Of a stretch of DNA of 64,000 nucleotides, positions 32,191 through 42,866 are shown one piece after another. Source of the DNA: an uncultured Vampirovibrio sp. (GTDB taxonomy: Bacteria; Cyanobacteriota; Vampirovibrionia; Gastranaerophilales; Gastranaerophilaceae). Numbering within the stretch: position 1 is the stretch's first letter; each line of letters opens with the position of its first letter. The notes under the pieces were generated by a model. The model did not search any database, was not told the DNA's origin, and saw nothing but the letters and a program-made list of their open reading frames with translations. The stretch spans positions 1-64,000 of the forward strand of contig CAJTLW010000001.1 of assembly GCA_910577515.1 (NCBI GenBank), read 5' to 3'. A program made the translations under genes and the position numbers.

Positions 32191-34756
32191 TATTTTGCCC
32201 TCCCAAAAGCAGTTGCCATTCTGCCAAACCTTTCATATCATACTCATTCCCTGTTAATTCATCTATAAATGATGCTAACATCTTTTCAGTTTTGTTTATT
32301 TCTGAATCTAAATCAGTTAATGTTGTAGAATATTTTTCAGATAATTTTTCAATTTTATTTGATAACTCTGTTATAACCCCTGTTGGTAAAGAATTTATTC
32401 CATCAGTTATTGGTTTTATCCATTTTAACTTTAACAAATCATAAACTTGTTCATCTGATAAATTTTCAATAGTTATCTTTGTTTTTTCATGCAATAGGTC
32501 AGAATCTTTTTTAATTTCAGCTTTTAAATTTTTTTCCTTAGCAAACAAGTCATTAACTTTTAATATGATTAATTCAAATTCAGAAGCCTCTTTTTTATCT
32601 ATATTCTTCGCCATTTTCTTTACTTCTGCGGCAACAAAAGCTGTGCCATCTTCATTTATTGCATCCGAATCTTTGTCATCTTCTGAAATAGAATCTAAAT
32701 ATTCCGCATACTGTCCGATAATTTCAGATAGTTGATCTTCTTTTTCTTTGAGTTTTTTTGTATCATCTTTTAATAAGGTTTGCTGTACCAATTCAAATGG
32801 GATAATATGACCTTTCCATCCGATTTGTACTTCAACCTCTTTATTGTTTTTCTTTTTTGTCTCCATCAATGGATCAACTTGTTTTGAAGCTTCAAAGCCC
32901 TCTGTATTTAGAATTTCTAAATCAACCGCAATTTTAGTTGTCCAAGCATCATCTAATAACTGATATGCTTCGTATTTATTTATAAGATCGGGATATTTTA
33001 AACGTCTTTGAATTTCAGAATTTATAATTTCTTCTTCCATTGCTACGTTAATATTTGACATATTATTTATAAGCTCTTGTTCTAAATATTTGTCAAAGCC
33101 TGAGAATGACAAACTATATTCAGTAATAAATTTGTTTACATCTGCGTTGTTTTTAATAGCATCTTTTATATTATCAACAGCAATTTCATAATATTCTTCA
33201 TTGATATTTCTAAAAAGTGTTGACATTAATGACGGATAAACTTCCCAATATTTTTGTAATTCTAATACTTCAGACTTTGGAATACCTCCAAACATAGAAG
33301 CATAAATATCCCAGCTTTCTGATTTTTCAGAAGAATCAACATATCTAGGTATATTTAAGTTATACTCGTTATCTTGGATTTCTTGTTTTGACACAAGTTT
33401 TGAAAATTTTGGAATGGATACTCTGCCAACAACAGCATCAACAATTTTTTTAATATCACAAGCACGAAGTTTGTTATTTTTACCTTCTTTTATATAACCC
33501 TTTGATGCATCTACAATTAAAACATCATTGTCATTTCGTTTTTGCTGAAGAATCATAATAATTGTCGGAATACCTGTTCCAAAGAAAATGTTAGGAGGTA
33601 AACCGATAATTGCAACTATGTTATTTTGATCTATAAGATTTTTTCTAATAGTTAACTCTTCTCCGCCACGGAACAATACTCCATGAGGTAAAACAATTGT
33701 CATAATGCCATCAGGTTTAAGGTGATATAAATCATGTAGCAAAAACGCATAATCAGCTTTTGTCTTTGGTGCTATACCATATCTTGTATATCTTGGGTCG
33801 TTATCCTTACCTGTCGGATCCCAATTTTGTGAATATGGAGGATTAGATACAACAGCATCAACATACAATGGATTATATGTGCCTACAGGGTCATTTTCTT
33901 CAAAGTATGGCCAATCTTCTTCTAGGGTATCGCCATTGCGAGTTACAATATTATCTGGTGAAATATTCCTCATAACCAAATTCATACGAGTTAAGTTATA
34001 AGTATTTTGTTTTAACTCTTGTGCGTAATATTTTATTGCATCTTGATTATTGTTATATTTTGCTATTGAACGACCTATATTTATAAGCAAAGAACCGGAA
34101 CCACTTGTAGGGTCATATATTTGTATCTCTTCCTTGTTTCTCAAATGGTTTGCAATAATTTCACTCATTAATAAAGAAACCTCATGAGGCGTGTAAAATT
34201 CCCCAGCTTTTTTTCCGGCGTTGGCAGCAAAATTACTAATTAAATATTCGTAAATAAAACCAAGAACATCGTAGCTTTGTTTGCCACTCATGGGGATATC
34301 TTTGATCAGGTATAATAAATCGCTTATGGCTTTAGTTTGCGAAGCAGCACTATCACCTAATTTACTTAAACCAGTTTCAAGAGTATTAAAAATTCCGTCA
34401 AATACTTTTTTATGATTATCATTAATTAATCTGCTAAATGCAGAAAGAGCATCTCTCACATTTGATACATTAAAATCTTTTCCCATTTCAAGCCAAGTTG
34501 AAAACAAATCGTTGTAGGATATAAAATAGCCAATGTTAGTTCGAATATGCTCAGTTAAGTCCCCATCTTCTTTTAATAGTGTTCTAATTTCATCATCAGT
34601 TGCGCCTTGACTTTTTAAGAAATCCAATTCTTTATCAGACAAATACTTATAAAAAATAAAGCCTAAAATATAATCTTTATATTCATTTGCTTCAATTTTA
34701 GAACGCATTTTATTTGCTGATTCCCAAATTCTCGCAGCTAATTCTTGCTTATTCAA
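32183..34756 (-). CDS. hsdM: Type I restriction-modification methyltransferase subunit
   Basis: An 857-aa adenine-N6 methyltransferase. An N-terminal helical domain precedes the SAM-binding motif (DPTSGSGSLL near 215) and the catalytic NPPY (VVSNPPYSQNWDP near 305). The C-terminal 350 residues are a helical and coiled-coil extension (EEDKDSDAI, ASEFELIILKVNDLFAKEKNLKAEIKKD), making it longer than the roughly 500-aa classical HsdM. This matches the long HsdM subfamily. It starts the operon, divergent from hamA. Confidence 0.94.
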   Translation of the reverse strand: MNKQELAARIWESANKMRSKIEANEYKDYILGFIFYKYLSDKELDFLKSQGATDDEIRTLLKEDGDLTEHIRTNIGYFISYNDLFSTWLEMGKDFNVSNVRDALSAFSRLINDNHKKVFDGIFNTLETGLSKLGDSAASQTKAISDLLYLIKDIPMSGKQSYDVLGFIYEYLISNFAANAGKKAGEFYTPHEVSLLMSEIIANHLRNKEEIQIYDPTSGSGSLLINIGRSIAKYNNNQDAIKYYAQELKQNTYNLTRMNLVMRNISPDNIVTRNGDTLEEDWPYFEENDPVGTYNPLYVDAVVSNPPYSQNWDPTGKDNDPRYTRYGIAPKTKADYAFLLHDLYHLKPDGIMTIVLPHGVLFRGGEELTIRKNLIDQNNIVAIIGLPPNIFFGTGIPTIIMILQQKRNDNDVLIVDASKGYIKEGKNNKLRACDIKKIVDAVVGRVSIPKFSKLVSKQEIQDNEYNLNIPRYVDSSEKSESWDIYASMFGGIPKSEVLELQKYWEVYPSLMSTLFRNINEEYYEIAVDNIKDAIKNNADVNKFITEYSLSFSGFDKYLEQELINNMSNINVAMEEEIINSEIQRRLKYPDLINKYEAYQLLDDAWTTKIAVDLEILNTEGFEASKQVDPLMETKKKNNKEVEVQIGWKGHIIPFELVQQTLLKDDTKKLKEKEDQLSEIIGQYAEYLDSISEDDKDSDAINEDGTAFVAAEVKKMAKNIDKKEASEFELIILKVNDLFAKEKNLKAEIKKDSDLLHEKTKITIENLSDEQVYDLLKLKWIKPITDGINSLPTGVITELSNKIEKLSEKYSTTLTDLDSEINKTEKMLASFIDELTGNEYDMKGLAEWQLLLGGQNNV

Positions 34757-34899
34757 ACTCTGCCCCTCTCTCCGTCATATCCCTAAAATTATAGTACCAT
34801 AGAAGTTTTTATCTTACATGTTTATTAATTATTGTAATAGTAAGATAAATTAGTCTAAGATGTTTGTAATATAATAGTTTTAGGAATTTAGGTAATAAT

Positions 34900-35712
34900 A
34901 TGACTTGGAAGAAAAAAATTGGCATATGGTTAACGCAAGAAGAAACGATCCAAACGGCTAATGGACAAGTTGTTCAGGTGTTTTCTTTTGATTACAATCT
35001 TGCTGATGAAGAAGCAATGTCAGCCTGGGCTAAACATTTTAGAAACCATTATTGTTCTGATAATAAAATAGATATTTTAAGAAGTGGAACTGGGTTGTCA
35101 AAAAAGGATTATTTATTGAATATAAAATTTCCAGATAGATCAATTGTTCCAGGGCCAAGTGTAAGGTCTGGCGACTTCAGTGAAATATTAATATCTGACT
35201 ATTTTGAATATATGTTGAACTTTTGGGTTCCAAGAACTAGATATTCAAATAAGATTAATAGAAATTCATCTCCTATGGGGTCAGATATAATTGGATTTAA
35301 ATTATTTGATTCGAATGAAACAAGTGAAGATATTCTTGCAGTTATTGAAGCAAAAGCTTCATATGCGAATACAACTAAGAATCGACTGCAAAAAGCAATT
35401 GATGATTCCCAAAAGGATAATATTCGAATCGCGGAATCTTTAAATGCAATGAAACAAAGATATATTGAAACAAATAATATTGAAAATGCTAAAAGAGTAG
35501 AACGTTTTGAAAATCTATCGGATAAACCTTATACTATGTTTTATGGTGCTGCAGCATTGTTTTCTAATGAAACATATAACGAAGAGTTTGCAAGAACATC
35601 GGATACTTCAAATCATATAGATCCATATCACTTAATGCTCATAGTTGTCAAGGGTAATAATATGATGAGTTTAGTTCATGAACTTTATAGGAGGGCTGCT
35701 GATGAAGCTTAA
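34900..35712 (+). CDS. hamA: Hachiman defence nuclease HamA (DUF1837)
   Basis: A 270-aa protein matching the DUF1837/HamA pattern: GDFSEILISDYFEYM near 90, then PMGSDIIGFK near 128 and ILAVIEAKAS near 148. The last two form a PD-(D/E)xK-like active site (D and E-x-K). In Hachiman, HamA is a nuclease held by the helicase HamB and released when damaged or aberrant DNA is sensed. It overlaps hamB by 11 bases, and the operon diverges from hsdM across a 143-base promoter gap. Confidence 0.85.
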   Translation: MTWKKKIGIWLTQEETIQTANGQVVQVFSFDYNLADEEAMSAWAKHFRNHYCSDNKIDILRSGTGLSKKDYLLNIKFPDRSIVPGPSVRSGDFSEILISDYFEYMLNFWVPRTRYSNKINRNSSPMGSDIIGFKLFDSNETSEDILAVIEAKASYANTTKNRLQKAIDDSQKDNIRIAESLNAMKQRYIETNNIENAKRVERFENLSDKPYTMFYGAAALFSNETYNEEFARTSDTSNHIDPYHLMLIVVKGNNMMSLVHELYRRAADEA

Positions 35713-38700
35713 ACCAGGTAGCAATTCCAATGAATTATTAGGCATGACTCGTTCTGAAGCAAAAATGTACGAATATGATGTTCCAAAAGAGAATCGTATT
35801 CATATTAATAAAGAAAAAATTAAGGATTTATTTTTTCTTACAATAGCATTGCTTGGTGATTATGCTGTAAATTTTTATAAAGAAAATAGCACGAGTGCTA
35901 TACTAAACGAATTAAAAGAGAACTTAATATTTTCTGCACAATTTTTTGATGCGTATTTTAATGCAAAATTACAAGATAAAGACAACGACTACTATGTAAT
36001 AATGGGAAGCGCGGCTTATTACTTATGTGATTATATGGGAAGCGCCAAAGTTCTTGCCAATAAACTTAAGTCGGATGAATTAAATTTGGATGTTAATAAA
36101 TTAGATTTGCTATTATTGGATTTTTTAAGAAATGATTTTTCAGCAGAAATAAATGAAAGTGTTTATATCACATCTATTAATAATATAATTTCTTCTTGGA
36201 GTTTATTCTGCTCAAATGGAGAATGTTCAGAAAATATTTTTCATAATTTAGATAATCTAAGAAAAGAGATTTATGAAAACGGTACAGACAGAGAATTACT
36301 TTTTATTGATATTTTATGTGCAGTTGTAAAGAAGAAATATTTGCATACTACCTGGTACACAATGCCGTTATTTACAGATATTGACAAAGAAATCTGGAAA
36401 CCTATTTTGACTAAAATTGGTATTAAAGAATTATGGCCTTCCCAAATTTTAATAGGTAAAAATGAAATATTCAAAGGGAAATCTGCAACAATTCAAATGC
36501 CAACTAGTGCAGGAAAAACTAAAGCAGCTGAATTAATTATTCGCAGTGCATTTTTGGCTGATAGAACAAATTTGGCAGTAATAGTTGCTCCTTTTAAAGC
36601 ACTTTGTCATGATATACAAGATGATATGCAAAAAGCATTTTATGGGGAGAATATAGAAATTGATGAACTATCAGATGTATATCAGGTTGATTATGAACTT
36701 GAGGATTCGAGAGAACAAAAGAAAATCCTAGTTTTAACCCCTGAAAAATTATTATATATACTTAGACAAACTCCTGAATTAGCGCAAGTTATTGGGCTGA
36801 TAATATATGATGAAGGGCATCAATTTGATAGCACTTCAAGAGGAGCAAACTATGAATTATTGCTAGCTTCTTTGAAATTGATGTTGCCAAAAAACTGTCA
36901 AACAATTCTTATATCAGCTGTAATGGGTAATATTGAAGATATTAATAATTGGCTAAATGGAGATGATGCTGCTATTATCAATGGAAAAGATATAGCTTCA
37001 ACATATAGAACAATTGCTTTTACTAGCTGGATAGATACTCGCGGTAAAATTCAATTTATAAATAAAGATAATCCCGATCTGGAAGAATATTATGTTCCAA
37101 GAATCATTGAAAGGCAGCAGCTCAATAAAATTGGCAAAGAAAGAAATGATAGATTTTTCCCTCAAAAAAATGATTCAAACTCTATTTCTTTATATCTAGG
37201 TAAAAAACTAGTTAATCAAGGAGGTGTAGCTATATTTTGTGGGCAAAAACGAAGTATAAAAAATCTTTGCGACCAAGTAAATGATTTATTAGAAAGACAA
37301 TATAATTTTGATAATATAATCAATTATTCAAATTTAAATGAAATTAGTAAAATATATAATTTATATAAGGCTAATTTAGGAGAAACGTCATATACGAGTG
37401 CTGCTAAAATTGGAATACTAACTCACCATAGAACAATTCCACAAGGTATAAGATTATCTGTAGAAAATGCAATGAAAGAATCATTCGCAAAATTTGTAAT
37501 ATGCACTTCTACTCTTGCTCAAGGTGTAAATATGCCACTTAGATATTTAATTATCAATAGTACACAGCAAGGTGCAGATGCCATTTCTGTAAGGGACTTT
37601 CAAAATCTTGTAGGAAGAGCAGGACGTGCTGGAATGTATACAGAGGGAAGTATAATTTTTGCAAATAATTTATTGTATGATTCCAGAAGAATTCCAAAAG
37701 AACAGTGGAGATGGAACAGGACAAAAGAACTTGTAAATTTTAGTAATTCCGAAAATTGCAATAGTACAATTTTTAATATTTTTGATCCTATAAAAAATGG
37801 TTTAAATTGGGGAAATGCTCTTGAAATTGTGATGGAACCATTAGATTTTGTCAATGCGTATATTAACAATAAAATAGAACAATTAATTAATGATATTATG
37901 CGACATGAAATAATAATTAAAAATGAGCAAGATATTGGATTTAAACGTGAAAATGTAGAAGCACAATGCAACGAGAAAATAAACATAATTAGAAATATAG
38001 AAAGCTTTATTCTTGCACAAGTAGATTTTCAAGATAATTATGAAGAAGAAATAAAAGAACTAGCAGAATCTACATTAGCATATCATTTAGGCGATCAAAA
38101 ACAAAAAGAAGAAATTATAGAATTATTTAAACTATTGGGTAAACACATTTTAGAATCAACACAAAATAACGATCAAAGAAAATATTTTGCAAAAACATTG
38201 TACGGAATAAACGAAAACATAGAATTGCAGAATTGGGTTGAAGAAAATTCTCAAAAGTTGAAAAGCACTGAAGATATTGATTCATTTTTAGAATTAATTT
38301 TTGAGAAATTGATGCAATATACTAACTCGAAATTTTATAATCAATGCAACCAACAAAGTGAGGTTAAAAATATAATAAAAATGTGGCTTAACAGAGAACC
38401 GTATTATAAGATATTAGAATATTTAATCAAAAAAAGTATAAAGAGAGAGACTAAAAAAAGAACATTCGAATATCAAATAGATGATATTGTTGAATTTTGC
38501 GAAAATACACTTGCCTATGATGGAAGTTTATTTGTTGGTGCCATAATTGAACTTTTACCAAATATTTATTGCGGTTCAGATATTACAAATATTATTGAAA
38601 ATTTAAAATTAATACAAAAAAGATTTAAGTATGGTTTATCTTCAAAACTAGAGATCATACTATATGAACTTGGATTTAACGACAGAACTATTGTTCAAGA

Positions 38701-38845
38701 ACTAAGTATTTATCTAAATAACATTCCTGAAAGATCTTTGAAAAAACATATTATACAAAAATATCTTCATGATAATAGAGAAATATTTAGACCTGTTTTT
38801 ATGACATTCCCTTCTTATTTTGCAGAAAAGATGGAGAATATATAA
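35702..38845 (+). CDS. hamB: Hachiman defence helicase HamB
   Basis: A 1047-aa SF2 helicase. Walker A reads PTSAGKTKAAELII near 266, the Walker B box is DEGH (IIYDEGHQFDS) near 369, and the second RecA domain has STLAQGVNMPLRYLII and FQNLVGRAGRAGM near 620-640. Ski2-like motor plus adjacent DUF1837 gene identifies Hachiman. The ATG at 35702 follows AGGAGGG; an earlier in-frame ATG at 35678 lacks one. Its stop shares a base with the start of a third gene, suggesting a three-gene operon. Confidence 0.88.
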   Translation: MKLKPGSNSNELLGMTRSEAKMYEYDVPKENRIHINKEKIKDLFFLTIALLGDYAVNFYKENSTSAILNELKENLIFSAQFFDAYFNAKLQDKDNDYYVIMGSAAYYLCDYMGSAKVLANKLKSDELNLDVNKLDLLLLDFLRNDFSAEINESVYITSINNIISSWSLFCSNGECSENIFHNLDNLRKEIYENGTDRELLFIDILCAVVKKKYLHTTWYTMPLFTDIDKEIWKPILTKIGIKELWPSQILIGKNEIFKGKSATIQMPTSAGKTKAAELIIRSAFLADRTNLAVIVAPFKALCHDIQDDMQKAFYGENIEIDELSDVYQVDYELEDSREQKKILVLTPEKLLYILRQTPELAQVIGLIIYDEGHQFDSTSRGANYELLLASLKLMLPKNCQTILISAVMGNIEDINNWLNGDDAAIINGKDIASTYRTIAFTSWIDTRGKIQFINKDNPDLEEYYVPRIIERQQLNKIGKERNDRFFPQKNDSNSISLYLGKKLVNQGGVAIFCGQKRSIKNLCDQVNDLLERQYNFDNIINYSNLNEISKIYNLYKANLGETSYTSAAKIGILTHHRTIPQGIRLSVENAMKESFAKFVICTSTLAQGVNMPLRYLIINSTQQGADAISVRDFQNLVGRAGRAGMYTEGSIIFANNLLYDSRRIPKEQWRWNRTKELVNFSNSENCNSTIFNIFDPIKNGLNWGNALEIVMEPLDFVNAYINNKIEQLINDIMRHEIIIKNEQDIGFKRENVEAQCNEKINIIRNIESFILAQVDFQDNYEEEIKELAESTLAYHLGDQKQKEEIIELFKLLGKHILESTQNNDQRKYFAKTLYGINENIELQNWVEENSQKLKSTEDIDSFLELIFEKLMQYTNSKFYNQCNQQSEVKNIIKMWLNREPYYKILEYLIKKSIKRETKKRTFEYQIDDIVEFCENTLAYDGSLFVGAIIELLPNIYCGSDITNIIENLKLIQKRFKYGLSSKLEIILYELGFNDRTIVQELSIYLNNIPERSLKKHIIQKYLHDNREIFRPVFMTFPSYFAEKMENI

Positions 38846-40098
38846 TGTCTGACATAATCTATCCTTTGTTACAAAAATACTATAATGCATTAAATAGTTT
38901 GAATTCTCTTAATATCGCAAAAAATATCTTTGAAAGTATCCCATTAATAGATAACTTTTTTGCTGAGTTTAGAAATATAACATTTGTTATGCAGAAAAGC
39001 TTTAATACTGAGGAATTAAAAGAATATTATACAACAAAACGAGAAGAATTCTTGAATGATAATAACCTAAGATGGTTTATTGATAAAAGAAACGAAACTG
39101 TTAAAGAAAATCCGTTTAAACTAGAAAAGGAAATTTTAGTATATGTATATCTTCCAGATTATTGTGGAAAAATAATTGATAGTAGGCTTAATATTGACAA
39201 TGATGTTCCTTTAGAAACAATTGAGCAAGTTATTAAAGAATATTTGATTAAATATAATAAAAATTCTGATGTTTACTTTAGCATTGAGATATTATTTAAA
39301 GAAAATGGGAGTGAAATAGATATTTATTCAAGAATAAAAAATGGAATTATAATAATGGATAATTTTATTAATGAAGTTATAACAGATTATCCATGCAGCT
39401 GTTCAAAATGTAAAAATATAATAGAGAAAATTAAAGAACTCAAGACAGGAATCTTTTTAAAAGATTTTACTTTTTCTTGGGATTATACAATAGAAAATAA
39501 TGAAATTATATGGGGGCAACAAATTGAAATGAGAGCCAGCGATAAAAACGGGCGTCCTATTTCAATGTCAGATATATGTATTCCAATTGATGCAAATTTG
39601 CCAATTGGTAAAAATGTAATAAATGATGATATGGAGCTTTTTAAATTTTATGCTTCAATGCATTATACTATATTCAATCTTCAAAAGAAGAATATTATGC
39701 CAACATTTATTATTGTTTATGAGGATAATACAGTATCATATATTCCCTTTATACCAACAATAAAAACTACTTTTTATAGAAAAGCACAATATGTAGAAAA
39801 AATTGTAAGAAAAAAGGATGTTAGAGTTGTTTATTTTATTGGTGAAAATTATTATTATCCAATAGAAAAAATTAAAGAAATTCAACAATCATATAGTCAA
39901 CGCATTAAACATGCAAGTACAACATTATTATCTTTAAATATGATTAGCAAAAAATATGAACATGTTATGACAATATCATTTGATATCAACAATATTGAAT
40001 GCGAAGATTATGCTATAAATCAGATAAACAATCCTTATGAAGAAATGCATTGTTATTGGTTAAATCCAATATTAATTGCAATTAAAGAAAAAGCATAA
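38845..40098 (+). CDS. Third gene of the Hachiman operon, unknown function
   Basis: A 417-aa protein I do not recognise. It begins in the last base of hamB (TAATG arrangement), so translation is coupled. Features seen: an N-terminal helical region, a possible zinc-binding cluster CSCSKCKN near 188, and an alternating beta-rich C-terminal half (FTFSWDYTIENNEIIWGQQIEMRA, FIIVYEDNTVSYIPF). The four clustered positions (three Cys and a Lys within eight residues) hint at metal or nucleic-acid binding. It could be a sensor, regulator or extra effector of Hachiman. Confidence 0.6.
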   Translation: MSDIIYPLLQKYYNALNSLNSLNIAKNIFESIPLIDNFFAEFRNITFVMQKSFNTEELKEYYTTKREEFLNDNNLRWFIDKRNETVKENPFKLEKEILVYVYLPDYCGKIIDSRLNIDNDVPLETIEQVIKEYLIKYNKNSDVYFSIEILFKENGSEIDIYSRIKNGIIIMDNFINEVITDYPCSCSKCKNIIEKIKELKTGIFLKDFTFSWDYTIENNEIIWGQQIEMRASDKNGRPISMSDICIPIDANLPIGKNVINDDMELFKFYASMHYTIFNLQKKNIMPTFIIVYEDNTVSYIPFIPTIKTTFYRKAQYVEKIVRKKDVRVVYFIGENYYYPIEKIKEIQQSYSQRIKHASTTLLSLNMISKKYEHVMTISFDINNIECEDYAINQINNPYEEMHCYWLNPILIAIKEKA

Positions 40099-40172
40099 AC
40101 AACTTTATACTAATGTAGTAGCACGTTGCAGTGGTAAAGTGAATAAAATTACCTATAAACACGATCAAGTAT

Positions 40173-42815
40173 CTATGCGATATAATTTTTCAACTTTTCA
40201 AATAATGCCTTTTTGCTTAAATATTCCTTTGTGCCAAATCTTATTAGCGGTATATTATATTTTTCAAATATTGCATTTTTCATTATATCGCGTTTAAATT
40301 GCTTTGTATCTTGACTATGATAGCTGACACCATCAACCTCTATTGCTAAAATAGGGCTTTTATTAATCTTGCTATAAATTAAAAAATCAACATGAGTCCA
40401 ATCATTTTGAGCATATTTTAACTCATTTTTATCTAATAAACTAAAATCCCTTATTATGCGATTAATCGGGATTCGAACAGCTATGCCATATTTGTTTTCG
40501 TATTGTTCTGTTAATACTTCTTTTAGAACCTTGTAAAATAGGTTTTCACTGTCATATTCTGAAATCTTTTTACTATTCTGTAAAAATAATATTCTTTGTT
40601 CTATGTAACATTCATATAAATAATCAAATATAGAAAACAATTTACTTTCTTTAATTTCGCAATTATTGTATTCTATATATTTGACTAAATCCGCGATATT
40701 ATTATCTTTTTGTGTCTCATTTCCATTAATAACTACAATCAATTGTTCAATAGCCCTTGATATAGCAACATTCAATCTGTTTGGATTGTCAGTAAAATCT
40801 CTAATAATATTATCTACTGTTGATAATATTATGACCTTATTTTCTTGTCCTTGGAATTTATCTACAGTATCAGCTTTTACTCCGGTGCCTTTGAATTGTT
40901 GCTGCAGGGCATTTGTTTGATTTCTATATGGAGTAACTATACCTAAAGAATCATCATCAATATTTAATTTTTCATTTGGAATAATTTCTTCTTTAATTAC
41001 ATCAATTTGTCTTTGATTAAGATTGTTATATGCCAAATTGCCTGCGATTGTTTTATATACAAGGAGTGGCTTTCTGTCTGTTTTAATATCGCTTAGGATA
41101 ATTAATTCATTGTTATAAAACTTTTTGTTGCAAAATTCTATTATCATCGGATGACATCTATAATGTTCTTTTAATAGAGTATGAGGAACATCCGGAAACA
41201 TTTCTGTGATTGAAGATAGCAAGCAATGATTTTTGTATCTGAGCATTTCGGGTAATTTACAATTATTAAAAATTGAATCAGATATTGCAGCATTTTTTGA
41301 GTCTACGACATTTGGCAATTGTTTTAAATCTCCAACAATTACAGCCTTCTTCGCGCAAGATAATGCTAATGCTCCGGTACATAAATCAACCTGGGAAGCC
41401 TCATCAACAATTACATAGTCATACATAACATCTGACGATAAACTATTTCTTAGTGAGTATGTTGTACTTAGTATGACAGGATAATCCTTGATAAATTCTT
41501 TTGATTTTCCTTGTAGCTCTGGAAGCATCCAAATTTTTCTTTTTTGTTTTGCATATTTTTCGGCCAATTTTGATTTAAAAATTTTAGCAGATAGCATTGA
41601 ATAATCTTTCATTTTTTGTGAAAAATTATACGATTCAAGTTCACTATTAAGAAAATAGATTTCATCTTTTAATTCTTTAATTTGAATTTCATAAAATTTC
41701 TGTTGAGCTATAGCTACCAGATAATCTTTAGGATATTTTTTAAGTAATTCTTTAGCAATTGTTTTATTAAATTTTTTTATTTTTAAGAATTCTAGTATGC
41801 ATTTAAGTAACTCAATAAAATAATTGGATTTAATTTCATCTGCTGTTATCTCAAATATAATACTTAATTGAATAGCTTTTTCCCAATCTGTAATTTTAGC
41901 TATTTCTTTTGGAGTTTCAAGTGTTTGATAAGTGGATAAATAATTTAAATAATGTTTTTCTTCTATTTCCAAAGCAGATAATTTTTGTTTTAAAATCGAT
42001 AATTCATTTTGTTTTACCAGCATGTTTTTTAAAACTTTATAGCGTTGTTTTATATCTAAATATAATTCTTTAACTTCTTTTTCGGTTAATTTCCATCCAT
42101 CAGTATTTAAATCTAAGATTTGAGAATCAATAAAATCTTGCTTATTTTGATTATTTCCAAGATATGCGGCAATAAAATCTACATCGTATTTTTTTAATTT
42201 ATCAATAATATTCTTTGTTGCTGAATTATTACTTGATACAACTGCAATACTTTCATTGTGCATGATTGCATTGGCAATTATATTTAATATTGTCTGTGTT
42301 TTACCTGTTCCAGGGGGACCTTCAATGATAGATAGTTTATTTTTAATTGCTTTATCAACTGCCTGATCTTGGCTAATATTAAATCCAAAAGGATATATTA
42401 ATGTATCTTCTAGTTTATCATTTTTTGAATTTATCAATTTAAAAAATGAGCCAAAAGTATCTTTTTTAATAATAGGCGTTAATGGGAGTTCTTGATTTAA
42501 ATAATTGAATAAAATTGAATCTTTTTTAACCTCATCTATTGTTTTATAATTCTTCTCTAAAATATTAATTGATTGCCCTTTTTCATTTTTTACAATTAGG
42601 CCTATTTGACTTGCCAAATCCCTAAAATATTTAAATTTTTCATTAATTTCTATTTGTTGTTCATCAATTTTTATAATTTTTATATCGGAACACTTATATG
42701 GATATCTTTTCCCATTTTTGAAAGTTATATAATATACACCGTTTTTTGCATACACGCATTTTAATACATCTGATGTTCTATCTTTACCTTTTATAAATAT
42801 CTTTTTACCTTGCAT
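40173..42815 (-). CDS. SF1 helicase with C-terminal Vsr-like/DUF2726 nuclease-like domain
   Basis: An 880-aa protein of the UPF1/DNA2-like SF1 group. Walker A GPPGTGKTQT lies near 165. A long helical insertion follows (about 220-450). Then come IVDEASQVDL near 470, GIVTPYRNQTNALQQQF near 640, KFQGQENKVIILSTV and LNVAISRA. The last 100 residues (PILAIEVDGVSYHSQ, then KNAIFEKYNIPLIRFGT) resemble the DUF2726/Vsr endonuclease fold. Helicase plus nuclease in a defence island suggests an anti-phage role. The ATG at 42815 has AAGGAG 5 bases upstream and is preferred to the longer frame. Confidence 0.78.
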   Translation of the reverse strand: MQGKKIFIKGKDRTSDVLKCVYAKNGVYYITFKNGKRYPYKCSDIKIIKIDEQQIEINEKFKYFRDLASQIGLIVKNEKGQSINILEKNYKTIDEVKKDSILFNYLNQELPLTPIIKKDTFGSFFKLINSKNDKLEDTLIYPFGFNISQDQAVDKAIKNKLSIIEGPPGTGKTQTILNIIANAIMHNESIAVVSSNNSATKNIIDKLKKYDVDFIAAYLGNNQNKQDFIDSQILDLNTDGWKLTEKEVKELYLDIKQRYKVLKNMLVKQNELSILKQKLSALEIEEKHYLNYLSTYQTLETPKEIAKITDWEKAIQLSIIFEITADEIKSNYFIELLKCILEFLKIKKFNKTIAKELLKKYPKDYLVAIAQQKFYEIQIKELKDEIYFLNSELESYNFSQKMKDYSMLSAKIFKSKLAEKYAKQKRKIWMLPELQGKSKEFIKDYPVILSTTYSLRNSLSSDVMYDYVIVDEASQVDLCTGALALSCAKKAVIVGDLKQLPNVVDSKNAAISDSIFNNCKLPEMLRYKNHCLLSSITEMFPDVPHTLLKEHYRCHPMIIEFCNKKFYNNELIILSDIKTDRKPLLVYKTIAGNLAYNNLNQRQIDVIKEEIIPNEKLNIDDDSLGIVTPYRNQTNALQQQFKGTGVKADTVDKFQGQENKVIILSTVDNIIRDFTDNPNRLNVAISRAIEQLIVVINGNETQKDNNIADLVKYIEYNNCEIKESKLFSIFDYLYECYIEQRILFLQNSKKISEYDSENLFYKVLKEVLTEQYENKYGIAVRIPINRIIRDFSLLDKNELKYAQNDWTHVDFLIYSKINKSPILAIEVDGVSYHSQDTKQFKRDIMKNAIFEKYNIPLIRFGTKEYLSKKALFEKLKNYIA

Positions 42816-42866
42816 GCATGCTCCTTTATTAAAGAATAGCATAAAATCCTGATTAGCATTTTGTAT

